This document shows positions 6,544 to 16,017 of a stretch of 64,000 nt of DNA, piece after piece. How positions within the stretch are numbered: position 1 is the stretch's first letter; each line of letters opens with the position of its first letter. The position numbers and the translations under genes are program-made. The stretch spans positions 1 through 64,000 of the forward strand of contig NZ_CANLRG010000006.1 in assembly GCF_947493565.1 (NCBI RefSeq), read 5' to 3'. The notes beneath the pieces were generated by a model, which was given only the letters and a program-made list of their open reading frames with translations, was not told the origin of the DNA and searched no databases. Source of the DNA: an uncultured Lutibacter sp. GTDB lineage: Bacteria > Bacteroidota > Bacteroidia > Flavobacteriales > Flavobacteriaceae.

Positions 6544-7935
6544 ATGAAAAAAATAAAGTTTAAAACAATTACAAAAAAGCAATTGGCTGATACCATTACT
6601 CCTGTAGGAATGTATTCAAAAATTAGAGATAAATATGCCAATAGTTTATTGTTAGAAAGTTCAGATTACCACAGTAAAGAGGAAAGCTATACTTTTTTAT
6701 GTGTTGAACCTATTATTACATTTAAAGCTGATGAAAATAGGTTTAACTATTACTATAAGAATAAAGAAGTAAAACAAGAAGTAATAGCAAACAATTTTTA
6801 TGATATTTTTGAAAAATATGCGAATACTATAGAAGTTGATTGCGAAGATGAAATAAAATCGTTTAATGGATTTTATGGGCATATCTCTTACAACGCAGTA
6901 CAGTATTTTGACACCATAAAATTTACAACTAAAAAAGCAGCTTCTGAAATACCAGATTTTCAATTTAGTTTTTTCAAATTTGTAATTGCAATTAATCATT
7001 ATAATAATGAACTTACACTCATTGAAAATATAGAAAAAGGAACAACTTCAAGAATACATGAAATTGAATCTTTAATAAATGCCAGAACTTATGGTTTGTA
7101 TAAATTTGAAACTGTTGGAAAAGAATCTTCAAACTGTAACGATCAAGATTTTAAGAATAATGTTACAAAAGCCAAAGGACATTGTAAAAGAGGAGATGTT
7201 TTTCAATTGGTATTATCGCGTCAATTTCAACAAAAATATAAAGGAGATGAGTTTAATGTGTATAGAGCGTTAAGGTCTATTAACCCTTCACCTTATTTGT
7301 TTTATTTTGATTATGGAAGCTATAAATTAATGGGTTCTTCACCAGAAGCCCAAATAAAAATAACTGAAGATAGTGCAGTAATTAATCCAATTGCAGGAAC
7401 ATTTAAACGTACTGGAGATATGAATTCTGACCTAGCTTTAGGCGAAAAACTATCAAACGATAAAAAGGAAAATGCAGAACATGTAATGTTGGTAGATTTG
7501 GCGAGAAACGATTTAAGTAAACACGCAACCGATGTGAGTGTTGAGATTTTTAAAGAAGTACAATTTTTTAGCCATGTAATTCATTTAGTTTCTACGGTCA
7601 AAGGAATTCCTAAAGGAAAAGCAATTGAAATTGTTGGAGATACGTTCCCAGCAGGAACTTTAAGCGGAGCTCCAAAATATAAAGCTATGGAGTTAATCGA
7701 TACCTATGAAAATCAATCTCGCGGATTTTATGGAGGAGCAGTTGGTTTTATCGGTTTAAACAATACGGTAAATTTAGCAATCGCCATCCGTTCATTTGTA
7801 AGTAAAAATAACACCTTGTTTTATCAAGCTGGTGCAGGTGTTGTGATTAATTCTAAAGAAGAAAGTGAACTACAAGAAGTAAATAATAAACTTGCTGCTT
7901 TAAAAAAAGCATTGGTTTTAGCAGAAGAAATTTAA
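6544..7935 (+). CDS. trpE: Anthranilate synthase component I
   Basis: A 463-residue cytoplasmic enzyme that converts chorismate plus ammonia (from TrpG) to anthranilate, the first committed step of tryptophan synthesis. The LLES segment near residue 37 belongs to the feedback-inhibition (Trp-binding) motif. The chorismate-binding domain shows the typical PSPYLFYFDYG, GTFKRTG, AENAEH-like KENAEHVMLVDLARND and GAVGFIGLN blocks, ending with QAGAGVVINSKEE. First structural gene of trpEGDCFBA, starting 11 bp after the attenuator. Expression should rise when charged tRNA-Trp is scarce. Confidence 0.97.
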   Translation: MKKIKFKTITKKQLADTITPVGMYSKIRDKYANSLLLESSDYHSKEESYTFLCVEPIITFKADENRFNYYYKNKEVKQEVIANNFYDIFEKYANTIEVDCEDEIKSFNGFYGHISYNAVQYFDTIKFTTKKAASEIPDFQFSFFKFVIAINHYNNELTLIENIEKGTTSRIHEIESLINARTYGLYKFETVGKESSNCNDQDFKNNVTKAKGHCKRGDVFQLVLSRQFQQKYKGDEFNVYRALRSINPSPYLFYFDYGSYKLMGSSPEAQIKITEDSAVINPIAGTFKRTGDMNSDLALGEKLSNDKKENAEHVMLVDLARNDLSKHATDVSVEIFKEVQFFSHVIHLVSTVKGIPKGKAIEIVGDTFPAGTLSGAPKYKAMELIDTYENQSRGFYGGAVGFIGLNNTVNLAIAIRSFVSKNNTLFYQAGAGVVINSKEESELQEVNNKLAALKKALVLAEEI

Positions 7936-7963
7936 AATAAGAGTACGATTACAGATTAAACTT

Positions 7964-8542
7964 ATGAAAATATTAATAATAGATAATTACGATTCTTTTA
8001 CCTATAACTTAGTGCATATGGTTGAAGATATTACAGGAGTGTATCCTTCAGTTTATAGAAATGATGAAATTTCTGTAGAGGAGGTAGCTAATTACGATTT
8101 AATTATTTTATCTCCTGGGCCTGGTTTACCTGATGAAGCAGGAGTTTTAAAAGAGGTTATCAAAACCTATGCAGCTTCAAAACCAATTTTTGGAGTATGT
8201 TTAGGCTTACAAGCTATTACAGAAGTTTTTGGAGGCTCTTTAGAAAATTTAGAAAATGTTTTTCATGGTGTAGCAACTAAAATGAAAATTACTAATTGCG
8301 ATGCTGTAATTTATAAAAACGTTTCAACTGAATTTGAGGCAGCTCGTTACCATTCCTGGATAGCTTCTTCTAAGAAATTTCCTTCAGAATTAAAAATTAC
8401 CTCTGTAGATGAAGATGGTTCAATAATGTCTTTACAGCATAAAAAATACAATATAAGTGCCGTTCAATACCATCCAGAATCAATTTTAACGCCAGTAGGA
8501 GAACAAATTGTAAGAAACTTTATAGAAGCCCATACAAAATGA
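7964..8542 (+). CDS. trpG: Anthranilate synthase component II (glutamine amidotransferase)
   Basis: A 192-residue class I amidotransferase that supplies ammonia to TrpE. The DNYDSFTYNLVH start, oxyanion segment LSPGPGLPDEAG, nucleophile Cys in GVCLGLQAI and the His/Glu pair in VQYHPESILT are all present. It is a stand-alone subunit, not fused to TrpD. It lies 28 bp after trpE, and its stop overlaps the trpD start by four bases, indicating translational coupling. Confidence 0.97.
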   Translation: MKILIIDNYDSFTYNLVHMVEDITGVYPSVYRNDEISVEEVANYDLIILSPGPGLPDEAGVLKEVIKTYAASKPIFGVCLGLQAITEVFGGSLENLENVFHGVATKMKITNCDAVIYKNVSTEFEAARYHSWIASSKKFPSELKITSVDEDGSIMSLQHKKYNISAVQYHPESILTPVGEQIVRNFIEAHTK

Positions 8543-9528
8543 AAAATATTTTAAATAAACTTTTTGAACAACAACAGCTATCTAAAAATGAAGCTAAAGA
8601 AGTACTTATTCGTATGGCAAATGAAGAGTATAATACTTCTCAAATGGCTTCGTTTTTAACCGTATATTTAATGCGTCCAATCTCTGTAAAAGAATTAGCA
8701 GGTTTTAGAGAGGCATTGTTAGAATTAGCAATAAAAATTGATTTGTCAGAATTTAACACCATTGATTTATGTGGTACTGGAGGTGATGGGAAAAATACAT
8801 TTAATATTTCAACCATCACTTCTTTTATTGTAGCAGGAACAGGTAATAAAGTTGCTAAACATGGAAATTATGGAGTTTCTTCAATAAGTGGATCCTCTAA
8901 TATGTTAGAATATTTAGGCTATCAATTTACAAATAATGAGTCTGAATTAAAGCATCAAATTGATAAAGCAAATATTTGTTTTTTACATGCGCCATTGTTT
9001 CATCCAGCAATGAAAGCCGTAGGTCCAATTAGAAGAGAATTGGGTGTTAAAACTTTTTTTAATATGTTAGGACCTCTTGTAAACCCAAGTAACCCACAAA
9101 ATCAATTAGTAGGGGTATTTAATTTAGAAGTTGCTAGAATTTACAACTACTTATTACAAGAAACTTCAAAAAATTATGGTATTGTATTTAGTTTAGATGG
9201 CTATGATGAAATTTCGTTAACAGGCGGTTTTAAATTATTGACCAAAAACAACGAACAACTAACTACTCCTGAAAATTTAGGGTTAAGAAGGTTGGAACAA
9301 ACTGAAATTTTTGGAGGAGCTACGGTTAAAGAAGCTGCAAAAATATTCACTTCCATTTTAAACGGAAAAGGTACTGAAGCTCAAAATAATGTAGTTTTAA
9401 CAAATACTGCTTATGCTTTAAAAACTTTTGATCCATCAAAATCCTTTGACGCTGCTTTTGAAGAGGCAAAAGAATCGTTAAAAAGTTTGAAAGCAAAGCA
9501 ATGTTTAGAAAAATTAATTAGTAATTAA
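8539..9528 (+). CDS. trpD: Anthranilate phosphoribosyltransferase
   Basis: A 329-residue enzyme that transfers phosphoribose from PRPP to anthranilate. The PRPP/Mg site LCGTGGDGKNTFNIST, the KHGNYGVSSISGSSN anthranilate segment and the GVKTFFNMLGPLVNP block are all seen in the expected order. The ATG overlaps the trpG stop (ATGA). Normal length for the family. Confidence 0.97.
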   Translation: MKNILNKLFEQQQLSKNEAKEVLIRMANEEYNTSQMASFLTVYLMRPISVKELAGFREALLELAIKIDLSEFNTIDLCGTGGDGKNTFNISTITSFIVAGTGNKVAKHGNYGVSSISGSSNMLEYLGYQFTNNESELKHQIDKANICFLHAPLFHPAMKAVGPIRRELGVKTFFNMLGPLVNPSNPQNQLVGVFNLEVARIYNYLLQETSKNYGIVFSLDGYDEISLTGGFKLLTKNNEQLTTPENLGLRRLEQTEIFGGATVKEAAKIFTSILNGKGTEAQNNVVLTNTAYALKTFDPSKSFDAAFEEAKESLKSLKAKQCLEKLISN

Positions 9529-9546
9529 AAATTCATAGCTCAAAAG

Positions 9547-10332
9547 ATGAATATTTTAGATAAAATAATAGCACATAAAAAACAAGAAGTAGCACTACTT
9601 AAAAAAGAAGTGATGGTTGAAAAATTAGTAAAAAGTCCTAATTTTAATCGTACACCAATATCGCTTAAAAAAAGTCTGTTAAAAATAGGTTCTTCAGGAA
9701 TTATAGCTGAGTTTAAAAGGCAATCGCCTTCAAAAGGAGTTATTAATGATACAGCTTCAGTTGTTGAAGTAACAAAAGGTTATATGGAAGCTAACATTGC
9801 AGCGCAATCTATTTTAACAGATTTAGATTTTTTTGGAGGAAATGTATTAGATATTATGCAAGCACGTTCGGTAAATGATTCAATTCCAATTTTGAGAAAA
9901 GATTTTATTGTTGACGGATTTCAAATTGTTGAAGCAAAAGCCATAGGAGCTGATGTTGTTTTATTAATTGCAGCTTGTTTAACAAAAGAAGAACTTAAAA
10001 ATTACGGACAACTTGCGGAAGATTTAGGGCTAGATGTTTTATATGAAGTGCACAATCAAGAAGAATTGGATAAACTAAATTTAGATCATAAAATTATTGG
10101 AATTAATAATAGAAATTTAAAAACGTTTGAAGTTGACTTAGAACATTCAATACAATTAGCAAACCAAATACCAGATTCATGTATCAAAGTTTCCGAAAGT
10201 GGTTTATGTGATCCTAGAATTATTACAGGTTTAAAAGAATATGGTTTTCAAGGGTTTTTAATTGGAGAAAACTTTATGAAAACAGAGAATCCAGGTTTGG
10301 CTTGTAAAGAGTTTATTAACCAAATAAAATAA
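9547..10332 (+). CDS. trpC: Indole-3-glycerol phosphate synthase
   Basis: A 261-residue (beta/alpha)8 enzyme that closes the pyrrole ring to form indole-3-glycerol phosphate. IIAEFKRQSPSKG carries the catalytic Glu/Lys and phosphate-gripping residues, followed by SILTDLDFFGG, ILRKDFIVDGFQ, LLIAACL, GINNRNLKTFEVD and KVSESGL. It is monofunctional (not fused to TrpF) and lies 18 bp after trpD. Confidence 0.97.
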   Translation: MNILDKIIAHKKQEVALLKKEVMVEKLVKSPNFNRTPISLKKSLLKIGSSGIIAEFKRQSPSKGVINDTASVVEVTKGYMEANIAAQSILTDLDFFGGNVLDIMQARSVNDSIPILRKDFIVDGFQIVEAKAIGADVVLLIAACLTKEELKNYGQLAEDLGLDVLYEVHNQEELDKLNLDHKIIGINNRNLKTFEVDLEHSIQLANQIPDSCIKVSESGLCDPRIITGLKEYGFQGFLIGENFMKTENPGLACKEFINQIK

Positions 10333-10339
10333 ATAGTTG

Positions 10340-10948
10340 ATGAAAATAAAGGTTTGTGGAATGCGTGATAAAGAAAATATTCAAAACTTACTAATTTTGG
10401 AACCAGACTTTATAGGCTTTATTTTCTATAAAAAATCGAAACGATTTGTAACTAAATTTCCAGAAGTGGAAATTCCTTCAACCATTAAAAAAGTAGGGGT
10501 TTTTGTAAATGAAACAATTGATGAAGTTTTGAGAGTTGCCCAACTTTGCCAACTTGATGCTGTTCAATTGCACGGAAATGAATCTCCTTTATATTGTAGA
10601 TTATTAAAAGAGAATAATTTAATGGTTTTTAAAGCATTTTCTGTAAATGATGCTTTTGATTTTTCACAAACAGAGGCTTACCAAGCTATTTGTGATTATT
10701 TTTTATTTGACACCAAAGGAAAAGATTATGGCGGAAACGGTGTTAAATTCAATTGGAAAATTTTAAAAAATTATAAAGGTAACACTCCTTTTTTATTAAG
10801 TGGAGGCATTACTAAAATTGATGCAAATGAAATAAAAAAAATGAACCATAAATTATTTGCGGGTATTGATATTAATAGTGGTTTTGAAATTAAACCTGCA
10901 TTAAAAAATATAAACGATATAAAAGAATTTAAAGAAAACTTAAAATGA
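10340..10948 (+). CDS. trpF: Phosphoribosylanthranilate isomerase
   Basis: About 202 residues performing the Amadori rearrangement of phosphoribosylanthranilate to CdRP. The N-terminal KVCGMRD carries the catalytic Cys, DAVQLHGNE is the central family block, and [12 protein letters not shown] and LLSGGI bind phosphate. The start is taken at the ATG at 10340; the TTG directly before it would add one residue. Its last codons overlap the trpB start by four bases, implying coupled translation. Confidence 0.96.
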   Translation: MKIKVCGMRDKENIQNLLILEPDFIGFIFYKKSKRFVTKFPEVEIPSTIKKVGVFVNETIDEVLRVAQLCQLDAVQLHGNESPLYCRLLKENNLMVFKAFSVNDAFDFSQTEAYQAICDYFLFDTKGKDYGGNGVKFNWKILKNYKGNTPFLLSGGITKIDANEIKKMNHKLFAGIDINSGFEIKPALKNINDIKEFKENLK

Positions 10949-12126
10949 GTTATTTTGTAGATGAAAATGGATATTATGGAAAATTTGGTGGAGCTTTTAT
11001 TCCAGAAATGCTATATCCAAACGTAGAAGAGCTTAGAGTAAATTATTTAAAGATTATGGAATCTGATTCTTTTCAAAAAGAATTTAAAAGCTTGTTAAAA
11101 GATTATGTAGGTCGTCCTACACCATTGTATTTTGCAAAGCGACTTTCAGATAAATACAATACCAAAATTTATTTAAAAAGAGAAGATTTATGTCATACAG
11201 GAGCTCATAAAGTAAACAATACTATTGGGCAAATTTTAATGGCAAAACGTTTGGGTAAAAAAAGAATTATAGCTGAAACAGGAGCTGGTCAACATGGAGT
11301 TGCAACAGCTACAGTTTGTGCTTTAATGGGGATGGAGTGTATTGTATATATGGGTGAAATAGACATTGCACGGCAGGCACCAAATGTAGCTCGTATGAAA
11401 ATGTTAGGAGCAACTGTGATTCCTGCATTATCTGGTAGTAAAACATTAAAAGATGCTACAAATGAAGCTATTAGAGATTGGATTAATAACCCTGTGGATA
11501 CGCATTACATTATTGGTTCTGTCGTAGGTCCTCATCCTTATCCAGATATGGTGGCTCGTTTTCAATCGATCATTTCAGAAGAAATTAAAAAACAGTTAAC
11601 TGAAAAAGAAGGTAAAGAAAATCCAGATTATGTAATTGCTTGTGTTGGTGGAGGAAGTAATGCTGCTGGTGCTTTTTACCATTATTTAGCAGAGGAGAAT
11701 GTAGGTTTAATTGCTGTTGAAGCCGCTGGGCTTGGAATAGATTCTGGTGAAAGCGCAGCTACAAGCGTATTAGGTAATGAAGGTATTATTCATGGGAGTA
11801 AAACCTTGCTAATGCAAACTAAAGATGGTCAAATTACCGAGCCTTATTCTATTTCTGCAGGCTTAGATTACCCTGGGGTTGGCCCTTTGCATGCACATTT
11901 AAGCGAAAGTAAACGAGCAGAGTTTATTTCAGTTACTGATGATGAAGCTATGAAAGCAGGTATTGAGTTATGTGAATTTGAAGGCATTATTCCCGCAATA
12001 GAAAGTTCCCATGCTTTGGCAGTTTTTAATACTAAAAAATTTAAAAAAACAGATGTAGTTGTATTGAATTTATCAGGAAGAGGAGACAAAGATTTAAATA
12101 CGTATATTAACTATTTTAAGTTGTAA
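10945..12126 (+). CDS. trpB: Tryptophan synthase beta chain
   Basis: A 393-residue PLP enzyme that joins indole to serine. The PLP-binding lysine lies in [13 protein letters not shown], the catalytic Glu region in [13 protein letters not shown], and the phosphate-binding loop in [10 protein letters not shown]. The N-terminal [14 protein letters not shown] is the TrpB1-type start, so it is the alpha-dependent form. It overlaps trpF by four bases and is followed after three bases by trpA, its partner in the alpha2beta2 complex. Confidence 0.98.
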   Translation: MSYFVDENGYYGKFGGAFIPEMLYPNVEELRVNYLKIMESDSFQKEFKSLLKDYVGRPTPLYFAKRLSDKYNTKIYLKREDLCHTGAHKVNNTIGQILMAKRLGKKRIIAETGAGQHGVATATVCALMGMECIVYMGEIDIARQAPNVARMKMLGATVIPALSGSKTLKDATNEAIRDWINNPVDTHYIIGSVVGPHPYPDMVARFQSIISEEIKKQLTEKEGKENPDYVIACVGGGSNAAGAFYHYLAEENVGLIAVEAAGLGIDSGESAATSVLGNEGIIHGSKTLLMQTKDGQITEPYSISAGLDYPGVGPLHAHLSESKRAEFISVTDDEAMKAGIELCEFEGIIPAIESSHALAVFNTKKFKKTDVVVLNLSGRGDKDLNTYINYFKL

Positions 12127-12129
12127 AAA

Positions 12130-12894
12130 ATGAATCGAATAAATAAAAAACTACAAGAAGATAAAAAACTATTATCTATTTATTTTACAGCTGGTTTTCC
12201 ACAGTTGAACAGTACAGTTTCAATTATTGAAAGTTTAGAAAATAGTGGAGTAGATATGATTGAAATTGGTTTGCCTTTTAGCGATCCTTTAGCCGATGGC
12301 CCAACAATTCAGGAAAGCTCTACAAAAGCTTTGGAAAACGGAATGACCACTGAAATTTTATTTGATCAATTAAAAGATATACGTAAAAATGTCAAAATTC
12401 CTTTAATTATTATGGGGTATTTTAATCCTATGATGCAATATGGAATTGAAAATTTTTGTAAAAAATGTAAAGAAATTGGGATTGACGGATTGATAATTCC
12501 AGATTTACCTGTGAAAGAATATAGTGAAAATTACAAAGTTATTTTCGAAAAATATGATTTGATAAATATATTTTTAATTACTCCTCAAACATCACAAGAA
12601 CGTATTTATTTTATTGATAAAATTTCTAGAGGATTTGTTTATATGGTAAGTTCAGCAAGCGTTACAGGTTCGCAAAATACTTTTGGAACTGTTCAAAAAG
12701 AATATTTTGAACGTATTGCTGCAATGAATTTAAAAACGCCTCAAATTGTAGGTTTTGGAATTTCAAATTCAGCTACTTTTAAACAAGCTACTGATAAAAC
12801 TAAAGGAGCAATAATAGGTTCTGCTTTTATCAAACATTTAAATCAAAATGGAATTGCAAAAATTAATGAATTTGTGACTTCAATTATTGATTAA
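12130..12894 (+). CDS. trpA: Tryptophan synthase alpha chain
   Basis: A 254-residue (beta/alpha)8 subunit that cleaves indole-3-glycerol phosphate and channels indole to TrpB. The signature MIEIGLPFSDPLADGPTIQ includes the catalytic Glu and Asp, and YMVSSASVTG / GFGIS / GSAF form the phosphate site. Last gene of the operon. Its 3' end overlaps that of the convergent uracil-DNA-glycosylase-like gene by 11 bp. Confidence 0.97.
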   Translation: MNRINKKLQEDKKLLSIYFTAGFPQLNSTVSIIESLENSGVDMIEIGLPFSDPLADGPTIQESSTKALENGMTTEILFDQLKDIRKNVKIPLIIMGYFNPMMQYGIENFCKKCKEIGIDGLIIPDLPVKEYSENYKVIFEKYDLINIFLITPQTSQERIYFIDKISRGFVYMVSSASVTGSQNTFGTVQKEYFERIAAMNLKTPQIVGFGISNSATFKQATDKTKGAIIGSAFIKHLNQNGIAKINEFVTSIID

Positions 12895-13561
12895 AAAACT
12901 TTTTGTATTGTAAAACCCTAAAGTCAAATGTATTGAAATTAGGGTTTTTCTGTTTTAATAATTTATAAGTTGGATTGCTTCCAACAGCTCTGTTAGCAGC
13001 TCCAGATGGTGCAGTTAGTGAAACCACTTTAATTTTTCGAAATACTTTTGAAGTATCTTCAAAACTAAAATTATGAATTCTAGGGGTATCTAAAGAACTT
13101 GGAATAAGTTCAATTTTTTTAGTTTTTAAATACTTTCTTAAATGGTATTCTGGGCCATTTTTACTGTTTCCTCCAGTTAATAATAAGGTTTCAATTTTAG
13201 GGTTTTTAGAGATGAAATAGTTTAAATCTCTTAATTTAATATTTTTCATTCCCAAGTCTGAAGCATCAATTTTTTCACGATTACAAGATGCTACAATATC
13301 ACAGATGCCAATGCTTTTTTCAGTTAAAAAATCCTTTCGTTGTTGGATAGCAATATCAGATGTTTCAAAGTATAGATTTAATTGAAATATTTCATTTAAA
13401 ATTTTCCACAAGTGCCCATCGATACAGCCATAACAAAAATCTACATCTCCTTGTTTTAATTTTTGAATTGAAAACCTAGGCGGAGGTAAAGTCCCAACAA
13501 TTAATTTAGTAGCATTTTTTGGGATAAATGGTTGGTATGGGTGTTTATGATAAAAGTTCAA
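12884..13561 (-). CDS. Uracil-DNA glycosylase-fold family protein
   Basis: A 225-residue soluble protein beginning MNFYHKHPYQPFIP. The KLIVGTLPPPRF strand-loop near the N-terminus, followed by FCYGCIDGHLWKILNEIF, matches the UDG-like superfamily members that bacterial annotation calls uracil-DNA glycosylase family protein. The clear Asp/His catalytic motifs of families 1-5 are not recognisable, so base-excision activity is uncertain. It is convergent with trpA and its last codons contain the hairpin that terminates the trp operon. Confidence 0.65.
   Translation of the reverse strand: MNFYHKHPYQPFIPKNATKLIVGTLPPPRFSIQKLKQGDVDFCYGCIDGHLWKILNEIFQLNLYFETSDIAIQQRKDFLTEKSIGICDIVASCNREKIDASDLGMKNIKLRDLNYFISKNPKIETLLLTGGNSKNGPEYHLRKYLKTKKIELIPSSLDTPRIHNFSFEDTSKVFRKIKVVSLTAPSGAANRAVGSNPTYKLLKQKNPNFNTFDFRVLQYKKFFNQ
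12912..12950 (+). terminator. trp operon terminator (inside the convergent gene)
   Basis: AAAACCCTAA (12912-12921) pairs with TTAGGGTTTT (12939-12948) and a T-run follows on the plus strand. It starts 18 nt after the trpA stop and lies within the 3' coding part of the gene on the other strand. Confidence 0.75.
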
Positions 13562-13570
13562 AAAACGTAA

Positions 13571-14203
13571 TTAAATTTTTTTCTTTAAAGTTATTAAGAT
13601 AACACCGTTTGATCCACGTACGCCATAAATTGCAGTTTCAGGTCCTTTTAAAACAGAAATTTTATCGACAAATTGAGGAGAAATATTATCAATACTTGAA
13701 ACAGGCGATCCGTCAACAATAAACAAAGGTTGAGTACTACCTTGAAATGAAGTAGTACCTCTTACAAGTATAGTATTGTTAGACTGAACTTTAACACCAG
13801 GTACTTTTGCTCTTATCATTTCATAAATATCTTTATATTCAAAAGTATTTTGTTTCTTTTTTTTTGTAATTTTATTAGACGAGTTAGGTTTAAAATTATT
13901 ATAAATAAAATTGATTTTTTTTTGTCCATTATAATCAATTTCAATTACTCCTCTTGCATATGAAAAAACTTTAATTTTTTTTGCGCTAGGATTTACTTTA
14001 AGTTTATAAGCTCCATAAGTATTAATTTTAGCTTTTGTTTTTACTTCATCTATAAAGAAAATAACATCTTTTATTACATTATTATTTTGATCTTTAATGT
14101 ACCCAGATAAAGAAACTTTTTTAATTTTAGATTGGCTATAAGTAGTTTTTGTAAATAGTGATATTGTTAAAATAAGGAAGGTAATTTTTACATAATTTCT
14201 CAT
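13571..14203 (-). CDS. Secreted plug-domain-only protein (TonB receptor plug without barrel)
   Basis: A 210-residue protein with a signal peptide (MRNYVKITFLILTISLFTKTTYS), a carboxypeptidase-regulatory-like beta domain (residues ~28-100, KVSLSGYIKDQNNNV) and then a TonB-dependent-receptor plug: KVPGVKV, ILVRGTTSF, PLFIVDGSPV, FVDKISVLKGPETAIYG, GSNGVILITLKKK. It stops directly after the plug, so the roughly 700-residue barrel is absent. The coding frame looks healthy and the same two-domain form is common enough in Bacteroidota to be a genuine small protein rather than a remnant, but its role is unknown. It lies 9 bp upstream of the UDG-like gene and may be co-transcribed. Confidence 0.8.
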   Translation of the reverse strand: MRNYVKITFLILTISLFTKTTYSQSKIKKVSLSGYIKDQNNNVIKDVIFFIDEVKTKAKINTYGAYKLKVNPSAKKIKVFSYARGVIEIDYNGQKKINFIYNNFKPNSSNKITKKKKQNTFEYKDIYEMIRAKVPGVKVQSNNTILVRGTTSFQGSTQPLFIVDGSPVSSIDNISPQFVDKISVLKGPETAIYGVRGSNGVILITLKKKI

Positions 14204-14394
14204 ATTATTTTTTGTTTATTTAGAATGTTAAAGAGATTAATAAATTTAAATATTATTATCAAAAAATATACCATATTATTTGTATAATTGAAGTAAAATT
14301 TCGAGAGTCAAAATTTGGAATAATTTATTATAACTCACAAGCACTCTCATTCATAATTTTTATTTTAGCAAAACCCTTTAAGTAACTATTAGGT

Positions 14395-16011
14395 TTAATT
14401 AACTTTTTTACCATTTACATAAGTTTCTTCTACTTGAATATAAGGAATTTGAGCTTCTTCAATTTCCATAATATTTTTGTTTAATACAATAAAATCTGCA
14501 AATTTCCCTACTTCTATACTTCCTTTTTCGTTTTCTTCAAAGTTGGCGTATGCTGCCCATATGGTCATACCTTTCAATGTTTCTTCTCTACTTAAAGCAT
14601 TTTCCATTTGAAAACCATTGCCAGGGTAATTATTTAAGTCTTTACGAGCAACAGAAGCATAAAATGTTAAAAAGGGACTTACTTTTTCAACTGGGAAGTC
14701 AGTACCTAAAGCAACTTTTCCATAGGTATTTAATAAATCTTTATAGGCGTAAGCACCTTTAATTCGATCTTTTCCAACTCTATCTTCTGCCCAATACATA
14801 TCAGATGTAGCATGTGTAGGTTGTACTGAAGGTATTATATTTTTAAAATAATCAAAATCTTTTAAATCAATGATTTGAGCATGTTCAATTCTCCAACGTT
14901 TTTCTTTTTGATCTTTTAAAACTTCTTTATAGGTTTTTAACATTACATAATTGGCAGAGTCTCCTATCGCATGTGTATTCATTTGATAATCTGAAGCTGC
15001 AATTTTGTTGGCAAAACGTTTTAAATCTTCCAATGGAGTTACCAATGCACCATAATGGTTGTGTTGATCGCTATATTCTTTTTTCATAGCGGCACCTCTT
15101 GAGCCTAATGCACCATCAGCATAAACTTTAAACGAACGTACATTTAGTAAATTGGTTTTAATAATTCCTTTTTGGGTAAAATAATCAATGTTTTCATCGC
15201 TAGCAGAAACCATTGCATATATTTTTATGTTTAATTCATTTATTTGTTGTAGGCTGTCAATTATTTCTATTACTTTTTTAGAAATTCCAGCATCATCTAC
15301 TGTGGTTAAGCCATAATCAAAACAAATTTTTTCAGCATCTTTTAATGCATTTACGATTTCTAAGTCTGATTTTTTTGGTATTTTAGATTCAATAAGTCCA
15401 ATAGGCCCGTCAATAAAAATACCTGTTAACTTTCCATCTTTTTTTAAAATGAATCCACCTTCTTCAGGGGTGTTTATTGTAACTCCTGCTAAATCAATTG
15501 CAGCTTGATTGGCTAAGGTTGCATGGCCATCAATTCTTCTAACCGAAATGGGCGTATTTGGGAATAACTCATCTAATTTGTCTTTTGTTGGAAATTCTTT
15601 TATTTTCCAATCATTTTGATCCCAACCTCTACCAGTTATGTATGGTACATTTTTTTCTTTTTGAAAAGCTACAATTCGTTCTATAACTTCATCAAAACTT
15701 TCGGTGCCAGACAAATCAACTTTTTGCTGCTGTAATCCTAAACCTAAAAAATGGCAGTGAGCATCAATAAACCCTGGAACTATGGTTTTTCCTTTAGCAT
15801 CATTAATATAGGTTGCAGCGTATTTAGATTGAATATCTAGAGAGGTACCAACGTCAATAATTTTACCATCTTTTATTGCGAAAGCCTCAGCCTTATCAAA
15901 ATTTGAATTTACCGTATAAATGTTTGCATTTATTACAATGGTGTCTACCATCTCTTTTTTTACACAACATATGGTAAGAAATGAAATGCCTAATACAAGT
16001 AGTTTTTTCAT
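14395..16011 (-). CDS. Lipoprotein amidohydrolase, YtcJ-like
   Basis: A 538-residue metal-dependent amidohydrolase with a lipoprotein signal (LTICCVKK, acylated Cys at 15 or 16). Metal ligands are expected in FIDAHCHFLG (HxH), in the GDSANYVMLKTY region with NTHAIGDS, in RIEHAQII, and in LGTDFPVE. The N- and C-terminal beta segments (DTIVINANIYTVN ... GKFADFIVLNKN) are the usual composite domain. YtcJ-like enzymes hydrolyse N-acyl or formyl amides, but the substrate is unknown here. Lies 6 bp downstream of the M28 peptidase gene, so the two exported hydrolases are probably one unit. Confidence 0.88.
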   Translation of the reverse strand: MKKLLVLGISFLTICCVKKEMVDTIVINANIYTVNSNFDKAEAFAIKDGKIIDVGTSLDIQSKYAATYINDAKGKTIVPGFIDAHCHFLGLGLQQQKVDLSGTESFDEVIERIVAFQKEKNVPYITGRGWDQNDWKIKEFPTKDKLDELFPNTPISVRRIDGHATLANQAAIDLAGVTINTPEEGGFILKKDGKLTGIFIDGPIGLIESKIPKKSDLEIVNALKDAEKICFDYGLTTVDDAGISKKVIEIIDSLQQINELNIKIYAMVSASDENIDYFTQKGIIKTNLLNVRSFKVYADGALGSRGAAMKKEYSDQHNHYGALVTPLEDLKRFANKIAASDYQMNTHAIGDSANYVMLKTYKEVLKDQKEKRWRIEHAQIIDLKDFDYFKNIIPSVQPTHATSDMYWAEDRVGKDRIKGAYAYKDLLNTYGKVALGTDFPVEKVSPFLTFYASVARKDLNNYPGNGFQMENALSREETLKGMTIWAAYANFEENEKGSIEVGKFADFIVLNKNIMEIEEAQIPYIQVEETYVNGKKVN

Positions 16012-16017
16012 GGTTTG

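Noticed and set aside
6544-12894. Recent horizontal transfer of the trp operon
   Set aside because: Base composition and codon use look like the neighbours and the gene order is ordinary; nothing mobile is attached.
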